A stretch of 44,213 nt of DNA from CALARM01 sp036746235 (GCA_036746235.1 DAIOEN010000034.1:1-44213); one strand, 5' to 3'. Shown: positions 16,132 to 26,132, counted from the stretch's first letter. Numbers and translations are program-made. Notes: generated by a model from the letters alone, not told the origin.

Positions 16132-19100
16132 ATGAATATAGTATCAGATCTTATCGAAGTCCCACCGGTAAAAACTGTAGTTAAATTTTCCGATCTTTTA
16201 GATGAAAATCTAAAAAAACTGCTTCAAGAAAGTTTTATCCTTACAGGAGAGGTTATTCAGAATCTTACCGTACTTTTAAGAGAAATAGTAAGAAAAAAAG
16301 GACAGGGATTTTTTCTTCAGGGAAGTTACGGCACAGGTAAATCCCATTTCCTCGGCATATTAAGTCTTCTTCTTACAGAACCATTATCTCATAGTGTCCT
16401 CCAGTCATGTGGCGAACTATCGGAAGTCTCTGCAAAAATCATAAGTGAAAAATTTTTTGTGTTAAATTTATCTCTTCTGGAACACAGCAGCAGTGAAAGC
16501 CTTGAAGATATTATTTCTTTCTCGCTGGACAGTCACATCAAAAATCTGGCAGGCAAAAGTATTCTCTCCGATATGAAGAGATTTAAAGATGATATAGTAA
16601 GTCTTTTAAATGCCCGTTATAAGACAGACCTTGAGATTTTTCTCTCCGAAAAAGGATTCTCAGAGGCAGATGTTCTATCTGAAGACGGAGACCTGTCTTT
16701 ACTGGAAGAACTCATAGGGAAACTCGATCTGCCCTATAGATTTAAATATTCACGAAAAGATTTCTTTACAGATTTTATGAAAATACTTTCTTCCTCCGGC
16801 TATACGGGGGCAGTGTTCCTTATTGATGAACTTTCGGAATTTCTCCGTTCCAAACCTACAGGGAGAAAATTTAATGAAGATATAAGATTTTTACAGTTTC
16901 TCGGAGAAATTTCTTCTTCTCTTCCTCTGTGGATAACCGGGAGCCTCCAGGAAAGAATAGAAGAAACAGGGGAGATTTCTCCCTATGTGTTTAATAAAAT
17001 AAAGGATAGATATCCTGTAAGGCTCTTTCTTACGGGAAAACATATAGAAGAATTAATCAGGGGAAGACTCATAATAAAACTGGATGGCTCCATAGACAGA
17101 TTAAAACACTTATATAAAAAATTTAAAGGAGCTTTCTCGTCTTGGGGAGTGACAGAGGAAAGATTTATCTATCTTTATCCTGTTCATCCTGAAACAGTTT
17201 TTTTACTGGATAATCTGAAATTTCTTTTTTCTCAGCAACGGGGTGTTGTAGATTTTATTCATTATGAGATAAAAGGCGATGATACAAGACATATAGAAGG
17301 TATCATGGCCCGGCCATATGATACGCTCCTTACGCCTGACCTTATATTTGATCATTTCAGGGTAAGGATAAAAGAAACTGTCGGACTGAACCCCTATTAT
17401 GACATAGTTTATAAATATTACGAACATGAACTGGACAAACTCTTTCCTTCGGAAGAGGAAAGAGTTCTGGCTTTCAGGCTGATAAAAACTCTTATTATCT
17501 CTGCAATTCTTCCCATAAAAAAAACTTATTCAGTAAAAAATCTTGCAGAAATTATTCTCTACAGAGTCACAGATATAGAAGCAGGGATAAACTATCAGTA
17601 TATAAGTGATATTCTTGAAAAACTCTGCAGAGACGGTGCTTATATAGGTACGATAAAACATAAGGAACCTTATGAAAATTCTTATTTTATAGATATGGAG
17701 GCAGATATAAATCTTATTATAAAGAGAAAGACAGAATATGTAGAAAACAGTCTTTTCCCTGAAGACAGCAGGATTTATGAAAATCTATTTCCCTGGTTTA
17801 CAGATCCTCTCTTTCCCATTGCTCACTTTCGTCTCCATTCCCTTACCAGGAGAACTATTACGTGGCAGAATACATCCCGTGAAGCAGGTCTTGTCATAAC
17901 ATCTCTTATCCGTTTTACTGATGAAAAGCTTGCTCTTCTCTCGGAGCAGATGGCAAAAAGTGAAATGGATTTTGTGCTGTTTATTGCCACTCCATCCGAA
18001 ATAGATAAACAGAGGAAATATCTGGAGGAAATACTCGTTCCTCTTATAGAAGGAAAAAAATCATTTGTCTTCTGGCTTCCTGAAAAAATCATAGATGAAA
18101 GACCTTTCAGAGAAGCTTTTTCTCACCTTATGTTATGGGAAGAATATAAAGAAGACACTTCCGTTACAGGTAAAAGAGCGTCGGAATTACTGTCATCTCT
18201 TTTAGATAAAGAAAGAAAAAAGATTTTTTCATTGATCACGGAAAGTTATAAATCGGGCAGATTTATATTTTTCCCGTCTGACATAAAATATTCCGTAATA
18301 AATGAGCTTTTCTCTTTTGATCATATACTGGAACAGGTTTCCTCTTCTGTTCTGGAATATATTTATCCGAAACATATAGATATATCTCCTTTTATGCCTG
18401 CACTGACAAGGAATAAAATAAAAGATCTCATAGACAGGTTTTTAAGGCCCGGAAAGATGATTGTTGACAGAAATCCTGATTACGGCCTTCGAATGATCAT
18501 AGAAGGATTTCTTCAGCCCATGAAGCTCGTAAAGAAGATTCCCGGAGGTTTCGAACTGTCTGTTTCTCCAAGGAAAAGTGAGATTACATCTCTCTTTTTA
18601 TCTCTTATGTTTGAAGAGAAAAATCTTCTGGAAGATATATACTGGCAGATGAGAAAAGGCCTTTTCGGTATATCTTCTTTACAGTTCGAACTTCTTGTCT
18701 ATTCCCTTGTATTTTCAGGTTTAATCACACCGGTAAATGAAGACAGAAAGATAGGATTAAACCAGATAAACGGAAGTAATTTTGAAAAGATTACCCATAT
18801 ATTGCCGGGAGAGCTTATTCCTTCTTCTCTTCAGGAAAGAATTCGCTCCCTGCCATTTCTACCTCAGAAATATCATAAAGAGGATTTTACCTACGGAAAT
18901 CAGCAGGAAATTTGGGCACTGTTATGTCATAAAAAAAGAGAAATGGAAGAAGAACTGGATAAACTGTCAGGTGAAATCAATAAAATCTGTAACTATCAGG
19001 GATTAAAAGATTTTGACTGGACTTTTATAAGAAAAGATATGGAAAGGGTAAGATCTGTTCTGGAGGAAATTAAAATCTCCTATTCTTCCCCTGAGGGCCT

Positions 19101-21474
19101 TGAGAGATTATCCCTCTTTCTTAAAGAAGACCCTCATATTGTTAAAACCTTCGAAAAATTTGACCATATAAAGAATTTTTTCTTTAAATATGTCGATAAA
19201 TATCTTTTTATTTACCATTATATAAATTATCCCGGTTTCTCCGTTCCTGAAGAGAAAAATTATTTATTTATTATAGAAGAGAAAAAAAAGGTAAGTGAAA
19301 TTCTCTTAGATACAAACATGGTATTTACGGCAGATTATATGAAGGAACTGGAAGAGACCTTCGAGAGATTTGTCACCATATATCAGTCTGTCTATCAGCA
19401 GGAACATATGGCGGTTCTTTCCGATGAGAGATTTCTTGTTTTTGATAAAATTAAAGATACTGAAGGATACAGGTTTCTCAAACATTTTTCGAAGATTTCT
19501 TTCCTGTCCGTAAAGGATGACAGGGTAAAAGTAGACAGATATATTGCCAGGATAATGGAACAAAAATGTCGTTATTTCGAGCCGGGACTGATCAGAAGAA
19601 AACCTCTCTGTACCTGCGGATTTCTCCCCGGTAATGAAGTTTCACTTCCTTCTTTGCAGGAGGTGGAATGCATAATAGAGAGAGGAATAAAAGAATACCT
19701 TGCCGCTCTTCGTGAGGAAAGATACAGAGAAAATCTGTCTTATGTCCTGAAAGGCCTTGAAGAGATCGGAGAAAATAAAATAGCTTCTTCCCTGAGGCAG
19801 TTGCTTCAAATAGATTCTGACGATATAAGGTTGCTTGCACAGTTGAGAGAATGTGTGACTCCTTCCGTTATAGATGCCGTTAATGAAGCCCTCGGCGGCA
19901 GGTTTATCATTGTTACGAGAAATATTGATGAACTCTGTGATAATATCCTTGACAGAAGTTTTCCCAGGGATAAACTTATGGACATATTTCAGGAATGGGT
20001 GACAGGAGGGGAAGTTCCGGACAGCAGAGTCTATGTAAAGGTAATATCGAAGACCTCATCTCATAGAGAATTGCCTCTGAAACTGGAGATACATGAAAGA
20101 TATCCCGAACTGTCATCCATTTATCAGAAAGCAGGAGAAGAAAGGTTTAATTTTATTTTATGGGTTTTACTCTGGATGTCGTTTCATTCCATAGATTATA
20201 AGGAAAATTTTTCTCACCTCACAGGACTGTCACTTCATGATATTGAGAAAGAATATGATACTCTGATTGAATTCGGGAAATATATTTTTTTCGAGAAGAA
20301 GGACCTTGCCGGAACACTCATAAAAGATGGAGAGGGTATAATATTTCAGGAAAAACTTGAGGTGACCTTCTGGAATGTCATTACGGATAATTCTGCAGAG
20401 GATAAGCTATCTGGGACTTTAAGTATAATAAAAAAAGAAGAGATCTTTTCTTTTATCAGGGAAAGGGCTTATTATTTACTGTTTAAATTATTGCATGACA
20501 GACCGTCTCTAGTGAACAGACAGGAACTTCTTGATTTTTATAACAATACGGACATGAATAAAGGTGATAAAGAAAGAGCCTTCAAATTGTTTTTTTCCAT
20601 CAACAGATCTATTGATGCCCTGGATAAATATCACTGTAATAAAATGAATAATTATTTACAGTGGGAAAAGGTTTTCTCTTTATATCTTTCTTTTCTCCAT
20701 TACTGGCTTTGTTCTTTTAATAAATCAGTAAAAGTTTACTCTGCTGTGGAAGATATATTTTTGCATCAGTTAAAAGACAGGATCGATGGTATTTTTAAAT
20801 TATATAATGACGAATTTCTTAAATTTTATTCTACGAGTTATGTTAAATGGAAAAAGGGAGAAAAGCCGAGACCATATTTCATACAGGATATTATATCTGA
20901 TATCCTGCCGATGTACACTAATTCTCTCAGGCCAGAGCATATAGAATATCTGCTTTTAGACGGCTTACGATGGGATTTGTGGGGTTATATTAAGAAAAAG
21001 AGATTTCCTTCTTTTTCCCGGTGTCGTATTGTGAGAGAAATTCCTCTGTGGGCTCATGCGCCTACTGTTACATCTGTTCAGATGGAGGCTCTCCAGATGT
21101 CTGACTGGCCTTTTAAAGCCACTCTGGATGTATTTTCTTTTGATGAATTACCCTTTGAAGAAGAAAATAATTTGCAGGAAGAAAGGAAACAGACAGCCGG
21201 TCTTGAAAATTTTACCAAGTATAATCTGATAGATAATAAAATACATAATTCCTGCGAAGACCTTCATATTTTATATCAGGAAATAGATCTTCAACTGGGT
21301 GTATACCTTGAAGCTTACATGAAATCTTTGCCTCAGAAGACTATGGTAATTTTATTTTCCGATCATGGTTTTCGTGAAATAAATAAAGTCCCTTACGGGA
21401 AAAATAGATATGTTCATGGCTCTATTTCTCTTGAGGAAGTTATAGTGCCCCTTGTAGTTATATTTAAATCGTGA
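16132..21474 (+). CDS. PglY/BrxC-like ATPase fused to a PglZ-like phosphatase domain
   Basis: 1780 residues. The N-terminus is a P-loop ATPase: Walker A GSYGTGKSH at 64-72 and Walker B VFLIDEL with Asp232-Glu233, resembling the large PglY/BrxC (DUF6079-like) ATPases of Pgl/BREX phage defence. A LCTCGF motif (Cys1160, Cys1162) may bind metal. The last about 180 residues look like the alkaline-phosphatase-superfamily core of PglZ: EYLLLDGLRWD (Asp1610), VILFSDHGF (Asp1744, His1745) and RYVHGSISLEEVIVPLV (His1762). In known systems PglY/BrxC and PglZ are separate genes. AGAAGG precedes the ATG. No PglX, BrxL, BrxA or BrxB is nearby; only a methyltransferase tail remains upstream. The ATPase and phosphatase folds are clear; the exact family names are from memory of motifs, and phage defence is inferred. 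Confidence 0.8.
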   Translation: MNIVSDLIEVPPVKTVVKFSDLLDENLKKLLQESFILTGEVIQNLTVLLREIVRKKGQGFFLQGSYGTGKSHFLGILSLLLTEPLSHSVLQSCGELSEVSAKIISEKFFVLNLSLLEHSSSESLEDIISFSLDSHIKNLAGKSILSDMKRFKDDIVSLLNARYKTDLEIFLSEKGFSEADVLSEDGDLSLLEELIGKLDLPYRFKYSRKDFFTDFMKILSSSGYTGAVFLIDELSEFLRSKPTGRKFNEDIRFLQFLGEISSSLPLWITGSLQERIEETGEISPYVFNKIKDRYPVRLFLTGKHIEELIRGRLIIKLDGSIDRLKHLYKKFKGAFSSWGVTEERFIYLYPVHPETVFLLDNLKFLFSQQRGVVDFIHYEIKGDDTRHIEGIMARPYDTLLTPDLIFDHFRVRIKETVGLNPYYDIVYKYYEHELDKLFPSEEERVLAFRLIKTLIISAILPIKKTYSVKNLAEIILYRVTDIEAGINYQYISDILEKLCRDGAYIGTIKHKEPYENSYFIDMEADINLIIKRKTEYVENSLFPEDSRIYENLFPWFTDPLFPIAHFRLHSLTRRTITWQNTSREAGLVITSLIRFTDEKLALLSEQMAKSEMDFVLFIATPSEIDKQRKYLEEILVPLIEGKKSFVFWLPEKIIDERPFREAFSHLMLWEEYKEDTSVTGKRASELLSSLLDKERKKIFSLITESYKSGRFIFFPSDIKYSVINELFSFDHILEQVSSSVLEYIYPKHIDISPFMPALTRNKIKDLIDRFLRPGKMIVDRNPDYGLRMIIEGFLQPMKLVKKIPGGFELSVSPRKSEITSLFLSLMFEEKNLLEDIYWQMRKGLFGISSLQFELLVYSLVFSGLITPVNEDRKIGLNQINGSNFEKITHILPGELIPSSLQERIRSLPFLPQKYHKEDFTYGNQQEIWALLCHKKREMEEELDKLSGEINKICNYQGLKDFDWTFIRKDMERVRSVLEEIKISYSSPEGLERLSLFLKEDPHIVKTFEKFDHIKNFFFKYVDKYLFIYHYINYPGFSVPEEKNYLFIIEEKKKVSEILLDTNMVFTADYMKELEETFERFVTIYQSVYQQEHMAVLSDERFLVFDKIKDTEGYRFLKHFSKISFLSVKDDRVKVDRYIARIMEQKCRYFEPGLIRRKPLCTCGFLPGNEVSLPSLQEVECIIERGIKEYLAALREERYRENLSYVLKGLEEIGENKIASSLRQLLQIDSDDIRLLAQLRECVTPSVIDAVNEALGGRFIIVTRNIDELCDNILDRSFPRDKLMDIFQEWVTGGEVPDSRVYVKVISKTSSHRELPLKLEIHERYPELSSIYQKAGEERFNFILWVLLWMSFHSIDYKENFSHLTGLSLHDIEKEYDTLIEFGKYIFFEKKDLAGTLIKDGEGIIFQEKLEVTFWNVITDNSAEDKLSGTLSIIKKEEIFSFIRERAYYLLFKLLHDRPSLVNRQELLDFYNNTDMNKGDKERAFKLFFSINRSIDALDKYHCNKMNNYLQWEKVFSLYLSFLHYWLCSFNKSVKVYSAVEDIFLHQLKDRIDGIFKLYNDEFLKFYSTSYVKWKKGEKPRPYFIQDIISDILPMYTNSLRPEHIEYLLLDGLRWDLWGYIKKKRFPSFSRCRIVREIPLWAHAPTVTSVQMEALQMSDWPFKATLDVFSFDELPFEEENNLQEERKQTAGLENFTKYNLIDNKIHNSCEDLHILYQEIDLQLGVYLEAYMKSLPQKTMVILFSDHGFREINKVPYGKNRYVHGSISLEEVIVPLVVIFKS

Positions 21475-21491
21475 GGTGGTGGAAGATTAAC

Positions 21492-21526
21492 AGTGACCAG
21501 TGACCAGTGACCGGTGACCGGTGACT
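21492..21526. repeat. Heptamer array (agtgacc x3, ggtgacc, ggtgact)
   Basis: Five 7-bp units 18 bases after the stop of the PglY-PglZ-like gene; GTGA is on that gene's strand. Confidence 0.85.
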
Positions 21527-21553
21527 ATGATTAGTATATAATACTATTATAAT

Positions 21554-21581
21554 AGCTGATAGCTGATAGCTGATAATTGAT
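21554..21581. repeat. Heptamer array (agctgat x3, aattgat)
   Basis: Four units ending two bases before the ATG of the next gene, so the array fills the place where a ribosome binding site would lie. Confidence 0.8.
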
Positions 21582-21582
21582 T

Positions 21583-22314
21583 ATGAATAAATGTGCCGAT
21601 GGAATTTACATGATAGGCCGTTACGGCAATCCTTTATGCGCTACGTGGCTTCTGGAAGCAAACGGTGAATGTGTTCTTATGGAAATGCCTCCTTTTATCA
21701 GGAGACAGAACCGTCCTATTGAATATATTAAAGAATTCATAAAAAAAGAGGGATTAAAAGGGCCGAAATATATTCTCTGTTCCCATTCCCATCTTGATCA
21801 TACCTATTCCATATTCCACTATAAAAAAGCTTTCCCGAAAGCAAAACTTCTTGGGCATACGTCTTTTTTTAATGATTATTTTATTAAGAGTTTTTTTTAT
21901 ATTTACTGGACGAAAAATAAAAGAATATACGGTGAGAAAGTTGCAAATAATACGGGATTATTCGATGAGGTTTTTTCTACAGATTTCTATCAGATTGATA
22001 TAGGAGGAGAGCCGCTATATTTAATTTATGCACCGAAACATTCCTATGAGGATCTTATGATAGTATTTAAGGGCACTATGATAACAGGTGACTGGACCAT
22101 TGGCCCTTACCCCGATTGTAATGATATTGTGTCAGTTCAAGATAAGGTAGCATCTATTGATAAATTAATTTACATTATGGATAATCTGGATTATAAGATT
22201 CACAGACTTTTTAGCGTTCATGGGGATAATTTTATGTATGATGTAAATTTTGAAGGTGTTATGAAAGAAACAAGAGATTTTTGCCTGAGAGAATGGGAGA
22301 GTCTAAAAAAATGA
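21583..22314 (+). CDS. Metallo-beta-lactamase-fold hydrolase
   Basis: About 243-residue soluble enzyme. The zinc motif HSHLDH (CSHSHLDHTYS, about residue 70) is intact, with downstream ligands in YAPKHSYEDLMIVF, TGDWTIGP (Asp) and FSVHGDN (His). The overall order is that of a binuclear glyoxalase II/beta-lactamase fold. The substrate is unknown; the short form without a second domain suits many hydrolases. ATG at 21583 is chosen over TTG at 21577. No ribosome site is visible for either because a 7-bp repeat array occupies the leader, so expression may be leaderless or coupled. Confidence 0.85.
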   Translation: MNKCADGIYMIGRYGNPLCATWLLEANGECVLMEMPPFIRRQNRPIEYIKEFIKKEGLKGPKYILCSHSHLDHTYSIFHYKKAFPKAKLLGHTSFFNDYFIKSFFYIYWTKNKRIYGEKVANNTGLFDEVFSTDFYQIDIGGEPLYLIYAPKHSYEDLMIVFKGTMITGDWTIGPYPDCNDIVSVQDKVASIDKLIYIMDNLDYKIHRLFSVHGDNFMYDVNFEGVMKETRDFCLREWESLKK

Positions 22315-22342
22315 CCGGTGAATTTATATAGAATATATTTAG

Positions 22343-22411
22343 AGCGAAAAGTGAAAAGTGAAAAAAGCGGAATTTTACTTGCTATTCACTATTCACCACT
22401 TACTATTCACT
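22343..22411. repeat. Opposed heptamer arrays (agtgaaa and ctattca types)
   Basis: agcgaaa plus two agtgaaa units (22343-22363), then ctattca, ctattca, ccactta, ctattca (22382-22409). The two halves are partly complementary and can fold into an imperfect hairpin after the hydrolase gene. Confidence 0.75.
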
Positions 22412-22434
22412 TAATAATAAATCTTTGCTACATA

Positions 22435-22463
22435 TTGTTTTTAAGGAACTTTTTTGTTATAAT
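22435..22463 (+). promoter_or_regulatory. Candidate sigma-70-like promoter for the GAF sensor kinase
   Basis: TTGTTT (22435-22440), 17-bp spacer, TATAAT (22458-22463), 58 bases before the ATG at 22522. Confidence 0.5.
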
Positions 22464-22521
22464 AGTTTATTAATTATTGTGCAAGTTGTACTTATATAAA
22501 AAGCAGTGTTAGGAATTCTTT

Positions 22522-23826
22522 ATGTCAGAAAGTTCTGGAAGTTCGAAGATTCTCCCTAATATAAAGAGTGATCGTTTTGCCTTACTTTATCAGGTTGGGC
22601 AGGTAATTAATTCTACTCTGGATATTAACGAAGTGTTGAACCGTGTTATGGACATGGTTCTGGAAGTTATGAAAGCAGAGAGAGGATATATTGTACTTAT
22701 TGATAAAGATACGGGAGATTTTGTTTTTAAAACTGCAAGACGTATGGATAAACAGGAGGTTGTAGAAGACGATCTTTCTCTGAGCAGAAGTATTGTAAGG
22801 AAAGTTGCAGAAACAGGGGAAAGTGTTTTAAGTACAAATGCCCTTCAGGATCCCAGGTTCAAAAAAAGTTCCAGTATACTTCTTCATGAAATAAGATCAA
22901 TACTGTGTGTACCTGTTAAATTAAAACAGAAAATTCTCGGTGTTATTTATATAGATAACAGAGTTAACAGCGGTGTTTTCAATAAATCCGATCTCGAACT
23001 GCTTACAGCCCTTTCGAATCAATCTGCTGTCGCAATAGAAAATGCACAGCTTTATGAAAATCTGCAGCGTACCCTTGTAGAACTTCAGGAATCTCACAGG
23101 CAGTTACAGGAGGCCAATGCACTTAAAGATGAGTTCCTGGCCAATATAAGTCATGAATTACGAACTCCTCTGACTTCCATACTTGGTTTTTCCGAAACCA
23201 TAGTCAGCGGTAGACTGGGCGAGGTAAATGATAAATATCAGAGATGCAGCAGATATATTCTTGAAAACGGAAAACATATGCTCAGACTGGTAGATGATCT
23301 TCTGGATATTTCTCTTGTTCAGACAAACAGAATAGTATTAAATCGGGAGGAAGTCATTCTTACAGAAGTTATAGAAGAGTGTCTTGACAGTCTCTCAAAT
23401 GAGAAAGAAAGGAAAAAGATCACTATTACAGCTGATATTCCTCGTGAGATAAATCCTGCTTATGCAGATCCTCAGCGTTTGAGAAGAATTATCAGAAATT
23501 TAGTGGATAATGCCATAAAATTCAATGTTTATGACGGAAGAGTTGAACTGCGGGTGGAAGAGAAAGAAAGATACTTTGAAATATCCGTTGCAGATTCCGG
23601 CATAGGCATTTCGGAAGAAAATTTCGATATAATATTTGAAAAATTCAGACAGATAGACGGAAGTACAACAAGAGAATATGGAGGCACAGGTCTCGGCCTT
23701 GCACTTGTAAAAGAACTTGTTACCCTTCACGGTGGACAGGTCTGGGTTCAGAGCCGTGTCAATGAAGGTACCATTTTCACATTTACTTTACCTAAAAAAG
23801 AAGTTATAGATTTACCTGAAGAATAA
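22522..23826 (+). CDS. Sensor histidine kinase (GAF-HisKA-HATPase)
   Basis: 434-residue soluble kinase. A GAF domain (about 15-180; ERGYIVLIDKDTG, ILCVPVKLK, QSAVAIENAQLYENL) is joined by a coiled coil (about 180-205) to a HisKA domain with DEFLANISHELRTPL (phospho-His211 followed by Glu, the normal arrangement), then HATPase with NLVDNAIKFN, DSGIGISEE and GTGLGLALVKELV. No receiver or membrane segment is present. AGGAATTCTTT precedes the ATG. It differs from the kinases at 2751-8785 in H-box type. pgeF follows 40 bases later and may share the transcript. The ligand of the GAF domain cannot be told. Confidence 0.93.
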   Translation: MSESSGSSKILPNIKSDRFALLYQVGQVINSTLDINEVLNRVMDMVLEVMKAERGYIVLIDKDTGDFVFKTARRMDKQEVVEDDLSLSRSIVRKVAETGESVLSTNALQDPRFKKSSSILLHEIRSILCVPVKLKQKILGVIYIDNRVNSGVFNKSDLELLTALSNQSAVAIENAQLYENLQRTLVELQESHRQLQEANALKDEFLANISHELRTPLTSILGFSETIVSGRLGEVNDKYQRCSRYILENGKHMLRLVDDLLDISLVQTNRIVLNREEVILTEVIEECLDSLSNEKERKKITITADIPREINPAYADPQRLRRIIRNLVDNAIKFNVYDGRVELRVEEKERYFEISVADSGIGISEENFDIIFEKFRQIDGSTTREYGGTGLGLALVKELVTLHGGQVWVQSRVNEGTIFTFTLPKKEVIDLPEE

Positions 23827-23866
23827 TAGAAATAACGAAACAGAATTTATCAGTCAAAAAACGATT

Positions 23867-24697
23867 ATGAAGTTATCAGAAACAGTATCTACCTCTACAG
23901 AACCTCTTACTTACTTTACCTTTAAAAATCTTTCATGTTACTCTCATGTGAAATGCGCCGTTTTTTCCAGAGCAGGCGGTTACAGCTCCTATCCTTACCA
24001 TTCACTCAATCTCGGAGTCCATGTAAATGATGACTCTAATTCGGTCATTGCCAACAGGGAAAAAGCTTCAGAAAAACTCGGGTTTACCATAAATAATCTT
24101 ATAGCTATGGAACAGGTTCACAGTGATAATCTGGAAGTGGTTACCGGTGCAGACGGGGGAAGAGGTGCATTTAGCTGGGATGATGCCATAGAAAAGACAG
24201 ACGGCCTCATATGTAATGATAAAAACCTGTTGCTTATGGCTGTTGTGGCAGACTGCGCCGTAGCAGTTTTTTATGATCCTGTGAAAGAAGTTATAGGAAT
24301 TTCTCACTGCGGATGGCGGGGAACTGTGAAAAAATTAGCGGTAAAAGTAATTAAAAAAATGGAAAAATTTTTTAATTGCCACCCTTCTGATATTCTGGTT
24401 GGTATAAGCCCCTGTATAGACTCATGCTGTTATGAAGTAGGACCCGATGTTTTCATGGAATTTTGCAATAGTTTTGGATCTTCTGGAAAAACATTTTTTT
24501 ATCAGAAAAATGGTTCATTACATCTGGGTATGAAGAAAGCCATAAAGTTTCAGCTCATAGAGGCAGGTATAAAGAAAGAACATTTAGAAATTTCTTCTCT
24601 CTGCACTTCATGCAGGCACGATCTGTTTTTTTCCCACAGGGCTGAAAAAGGTAAAACAGGAAGATTCGGTGTAATGATCGGTATGACATCCCGTTAG
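23867..24697 (+). CDS. pgeF: Peptidoglycan editing factor / YfiH-family purine nucleosidase-like enzyme
   Basis: 276-residue member of the YfiH/PgeF family (once called multicopper polyphenol oxidase). Family marks are MEQVHSDN (His85), VVADCAVAVFYD (Cys130) and SHCGWRGTV (His147), the zinc site, plus ISPCIDSCCYEVG and the C-terminal CTSCRHDLFFSHR. Bacterial members remove miscoupled L-Ser from cell-wall precursors and have purine nucleoside phosphorylase or adenosine deaminase activity. Length is normal. The ATG at 23867 has little ribosome site, consistent with coupling to the kinase upstream. Confidence 0.93.
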   Translation: MKLSETVSTSTEPLTYFTFKNLSCYSHVKCAVFSRAGGYSSYPYHSLNLGVHVNDDSNSVIANREKASEKLGFTINNLIAMEQVHSDNLEVVTGADGGRGAFSWDDAIEKTDGLICNDKNLLLMAVVADCAVAVFYDPVKEVIGISHCGWRGTVKKLAVKVIKKMEKFFNCHPSDILVGISPCIDSCCYEVGPDVFMEFCNSFGSSGKTFFYQKNGSLHLGMKKAIKFQLIEAGIKKEHLEISSLCTSCRHDLFFSHRAEKGKTGRFGVMIGMTSR

Positions 24698-24734
24698 TTG
24701 TACTTCTATAAATTTTCCTCTTCAAAATTTGTCT

Positions 24735-24786
24735 AAATGTTAACAAATTTTTAACAGACTTTTTGAGAAACTTATTGTATTATAAT
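24735..24786 (+). promoter_or_regulatory. Promoter region of the clostripain-like gene, with 13-bp motif AAATGTTAACAAA
   Basis: AAATGTTAACAAA (24735-24747) lies upstream of CTTATTGTATTATAAT (24771-24786), whose TATAAT (24781-24786) is 40 bases before the ATG. The identical 13-mer and nearly the same CTTATTGTA...TATAAT occur before the M20 peptidase gene (29976-30008, minus strand). This suggests a shared regulator. Confidence 0.5.
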
Positions 24787-24826
24787 TGTAATAGATTTAT
24801 TTTAATGTCAGAAGGAGGAATAATAA

Positions 24827-26101
24827 ATGAAAATTAATAACAATACCAGTATTCAGGCCTATACACCCCAGGTGAGCCAGCAGAAACCGAAAGAAGAAGG
24901 TGCAGCCCTTCCTCAGGACGGAGTAAGTTTAGGATCTTCTGCAAGTGAAACAGCAGCTCCCAAAAAATGGACATTTATGCATTATGCAGCAGGTGACAAT
25001 AATTTAGCACCCTATATAGAATCCGATGTAGATGAAATGGAAAGAATCGGTTCTGATGAAAATACAAATATTGTGGCTTTACTCGATCTTAACAGAGGAA
25101 AAGGGGCTAAAACTTATTATATAACACAGGATAAAACACCTGGATTGAAATCTGAAGTTCTTGAAAATCACGGTCTTGTCAATACATCTGACCCGAAATT
25201 CCTGGCAAAATTCATAATAGATACAGTAAAGAAATTCCCTGCAGAACATTATATGCTTGATATTGGCGATCATGGCGGCGGATGGTCAGGAGCTATTTCC
25301 GATGACTCTACAGGCGGATGGATGAGTACTCCTCAGATAAGACAGGCTCTGGATATGGCACAGAAAGAAACAGGTGTAAAACTGGATATAGTTGCCTTCG
25401 ATTGCTGCCTTATGGCTACAGGCGAAGTTGCAAATGAACTGAAAGATCATACAAACTTTATGGTTGCTTCCCAGGAAAGTGAAGGCGGAGCAGGATGGAC
25501 CTATAATGATGTATTGAAAGATAAAGATGGAAACACACTGGCTCCTCAGAGGCACAGTTATAAAAATTTATTGATGTCCCCTGAAGTACTCGGTGATACA
25601 CAGGAAAAATTAAGAAATAGAATAACTTTAGAACCGAAAGAATTTGCCATGAAACAGGTAGATTCTGCAGGAGCACATCAGAACGATCTTCCTACTATGT
25701 CAGCATTCGATCTCTCTAAGATGGGCAACTTCAATAATGCTGCAGCAGGTCTTGCAGATGCAATCCTTGCCACATCAACGCCGAATGCAACACTGAAAGG
25801 TCTTGCAGGAAAGACTCAGAGCTTCAGCTCCGGTAAAGATGCTTTCCATTTTGCACAGCTTATAGTGAAGGATCCTTCAATAAGTGATCCGAAACTTAAA
25901 GAAGCTGCACAGAATCTTATGAATGCTGTAGGAGAGGTTATTATTCATAACGAACATCAGGAACCACGTTATGCAAATGCTCATGGAGTAAACCTTGAAA
26001 TACCCAGTTACGGTTCCGTATCAGGAAAATATGATGAACTTGCCTTCAATAAAGATGTTCCTCAATGGAAAAAGGCTATGAATAAAATGCTCGGTAAATA
26101 G
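24827..26101 (+). CDS. Clostripain-like cysteine peptidase (family C11, clan CD)
   Basis: 424 residues. The catalytic pair of a C11 peptidase is clear: His149 in DIGDHGGGWSG and Cys194 in VAFDCCLMATGEVA (the family pattern is D-A-C-L-M; here Cys also occupies the Ala place). Clostripain cuts after Arg or Lys, and relatives are caspase-like. There is no signal peptide: the first 45 residues are polar and Gln/Ser-rich, starting MKINNN and containing DGVSLGSS. It probably stays in the cytosol or is exported by an unknown route. AAGGAGG precedes the ATG. The next gene, behind a weak terminator, encodes a small glycine-zipper protein with a similar DxVxLGS motif near its N-terminus. Confidence 0.88.
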   Translation: MKINNNTSIQAYTPQVSQQKPKEEGAALPQDGVSLGSSASETAAPKKWTFMHYAAGDNNLAPYIESDVDEMERIGSDENTNIVALLDLNRGKGAKTYYITQDKTPGLKSEVLENHGLVNTSDPKFLAKFIIDTVKKFPAEHYMLDIGDHGGGWSGAISDDSTGGWMSTPQIRQALDMAQKETGVKLDIVAFDCCLMATGEVANELKDHTNFMVASQESEGGAGWTYNDVLKDKDGNTLAPQRHSYKNLLMSPEVLGDTQEKLRNRITLEPKEFAMKQVDSAGAHQNDLPTMSAFDLSKMGNFNNAAAGLADAILATSTPNATLKGLAGKTQSFSSGKDAFHFAQLIVKDPSISDPKLKEAAQNLMNAVGEVIIHNEHQEPRYANAHGVNLEIPSYGSVSGKYDELAFNKDVPQWKKAMNKMLGK

Positions 26102-26132
26102 CCATAAGTCCGTGATAAGACTTCGATAGTTT

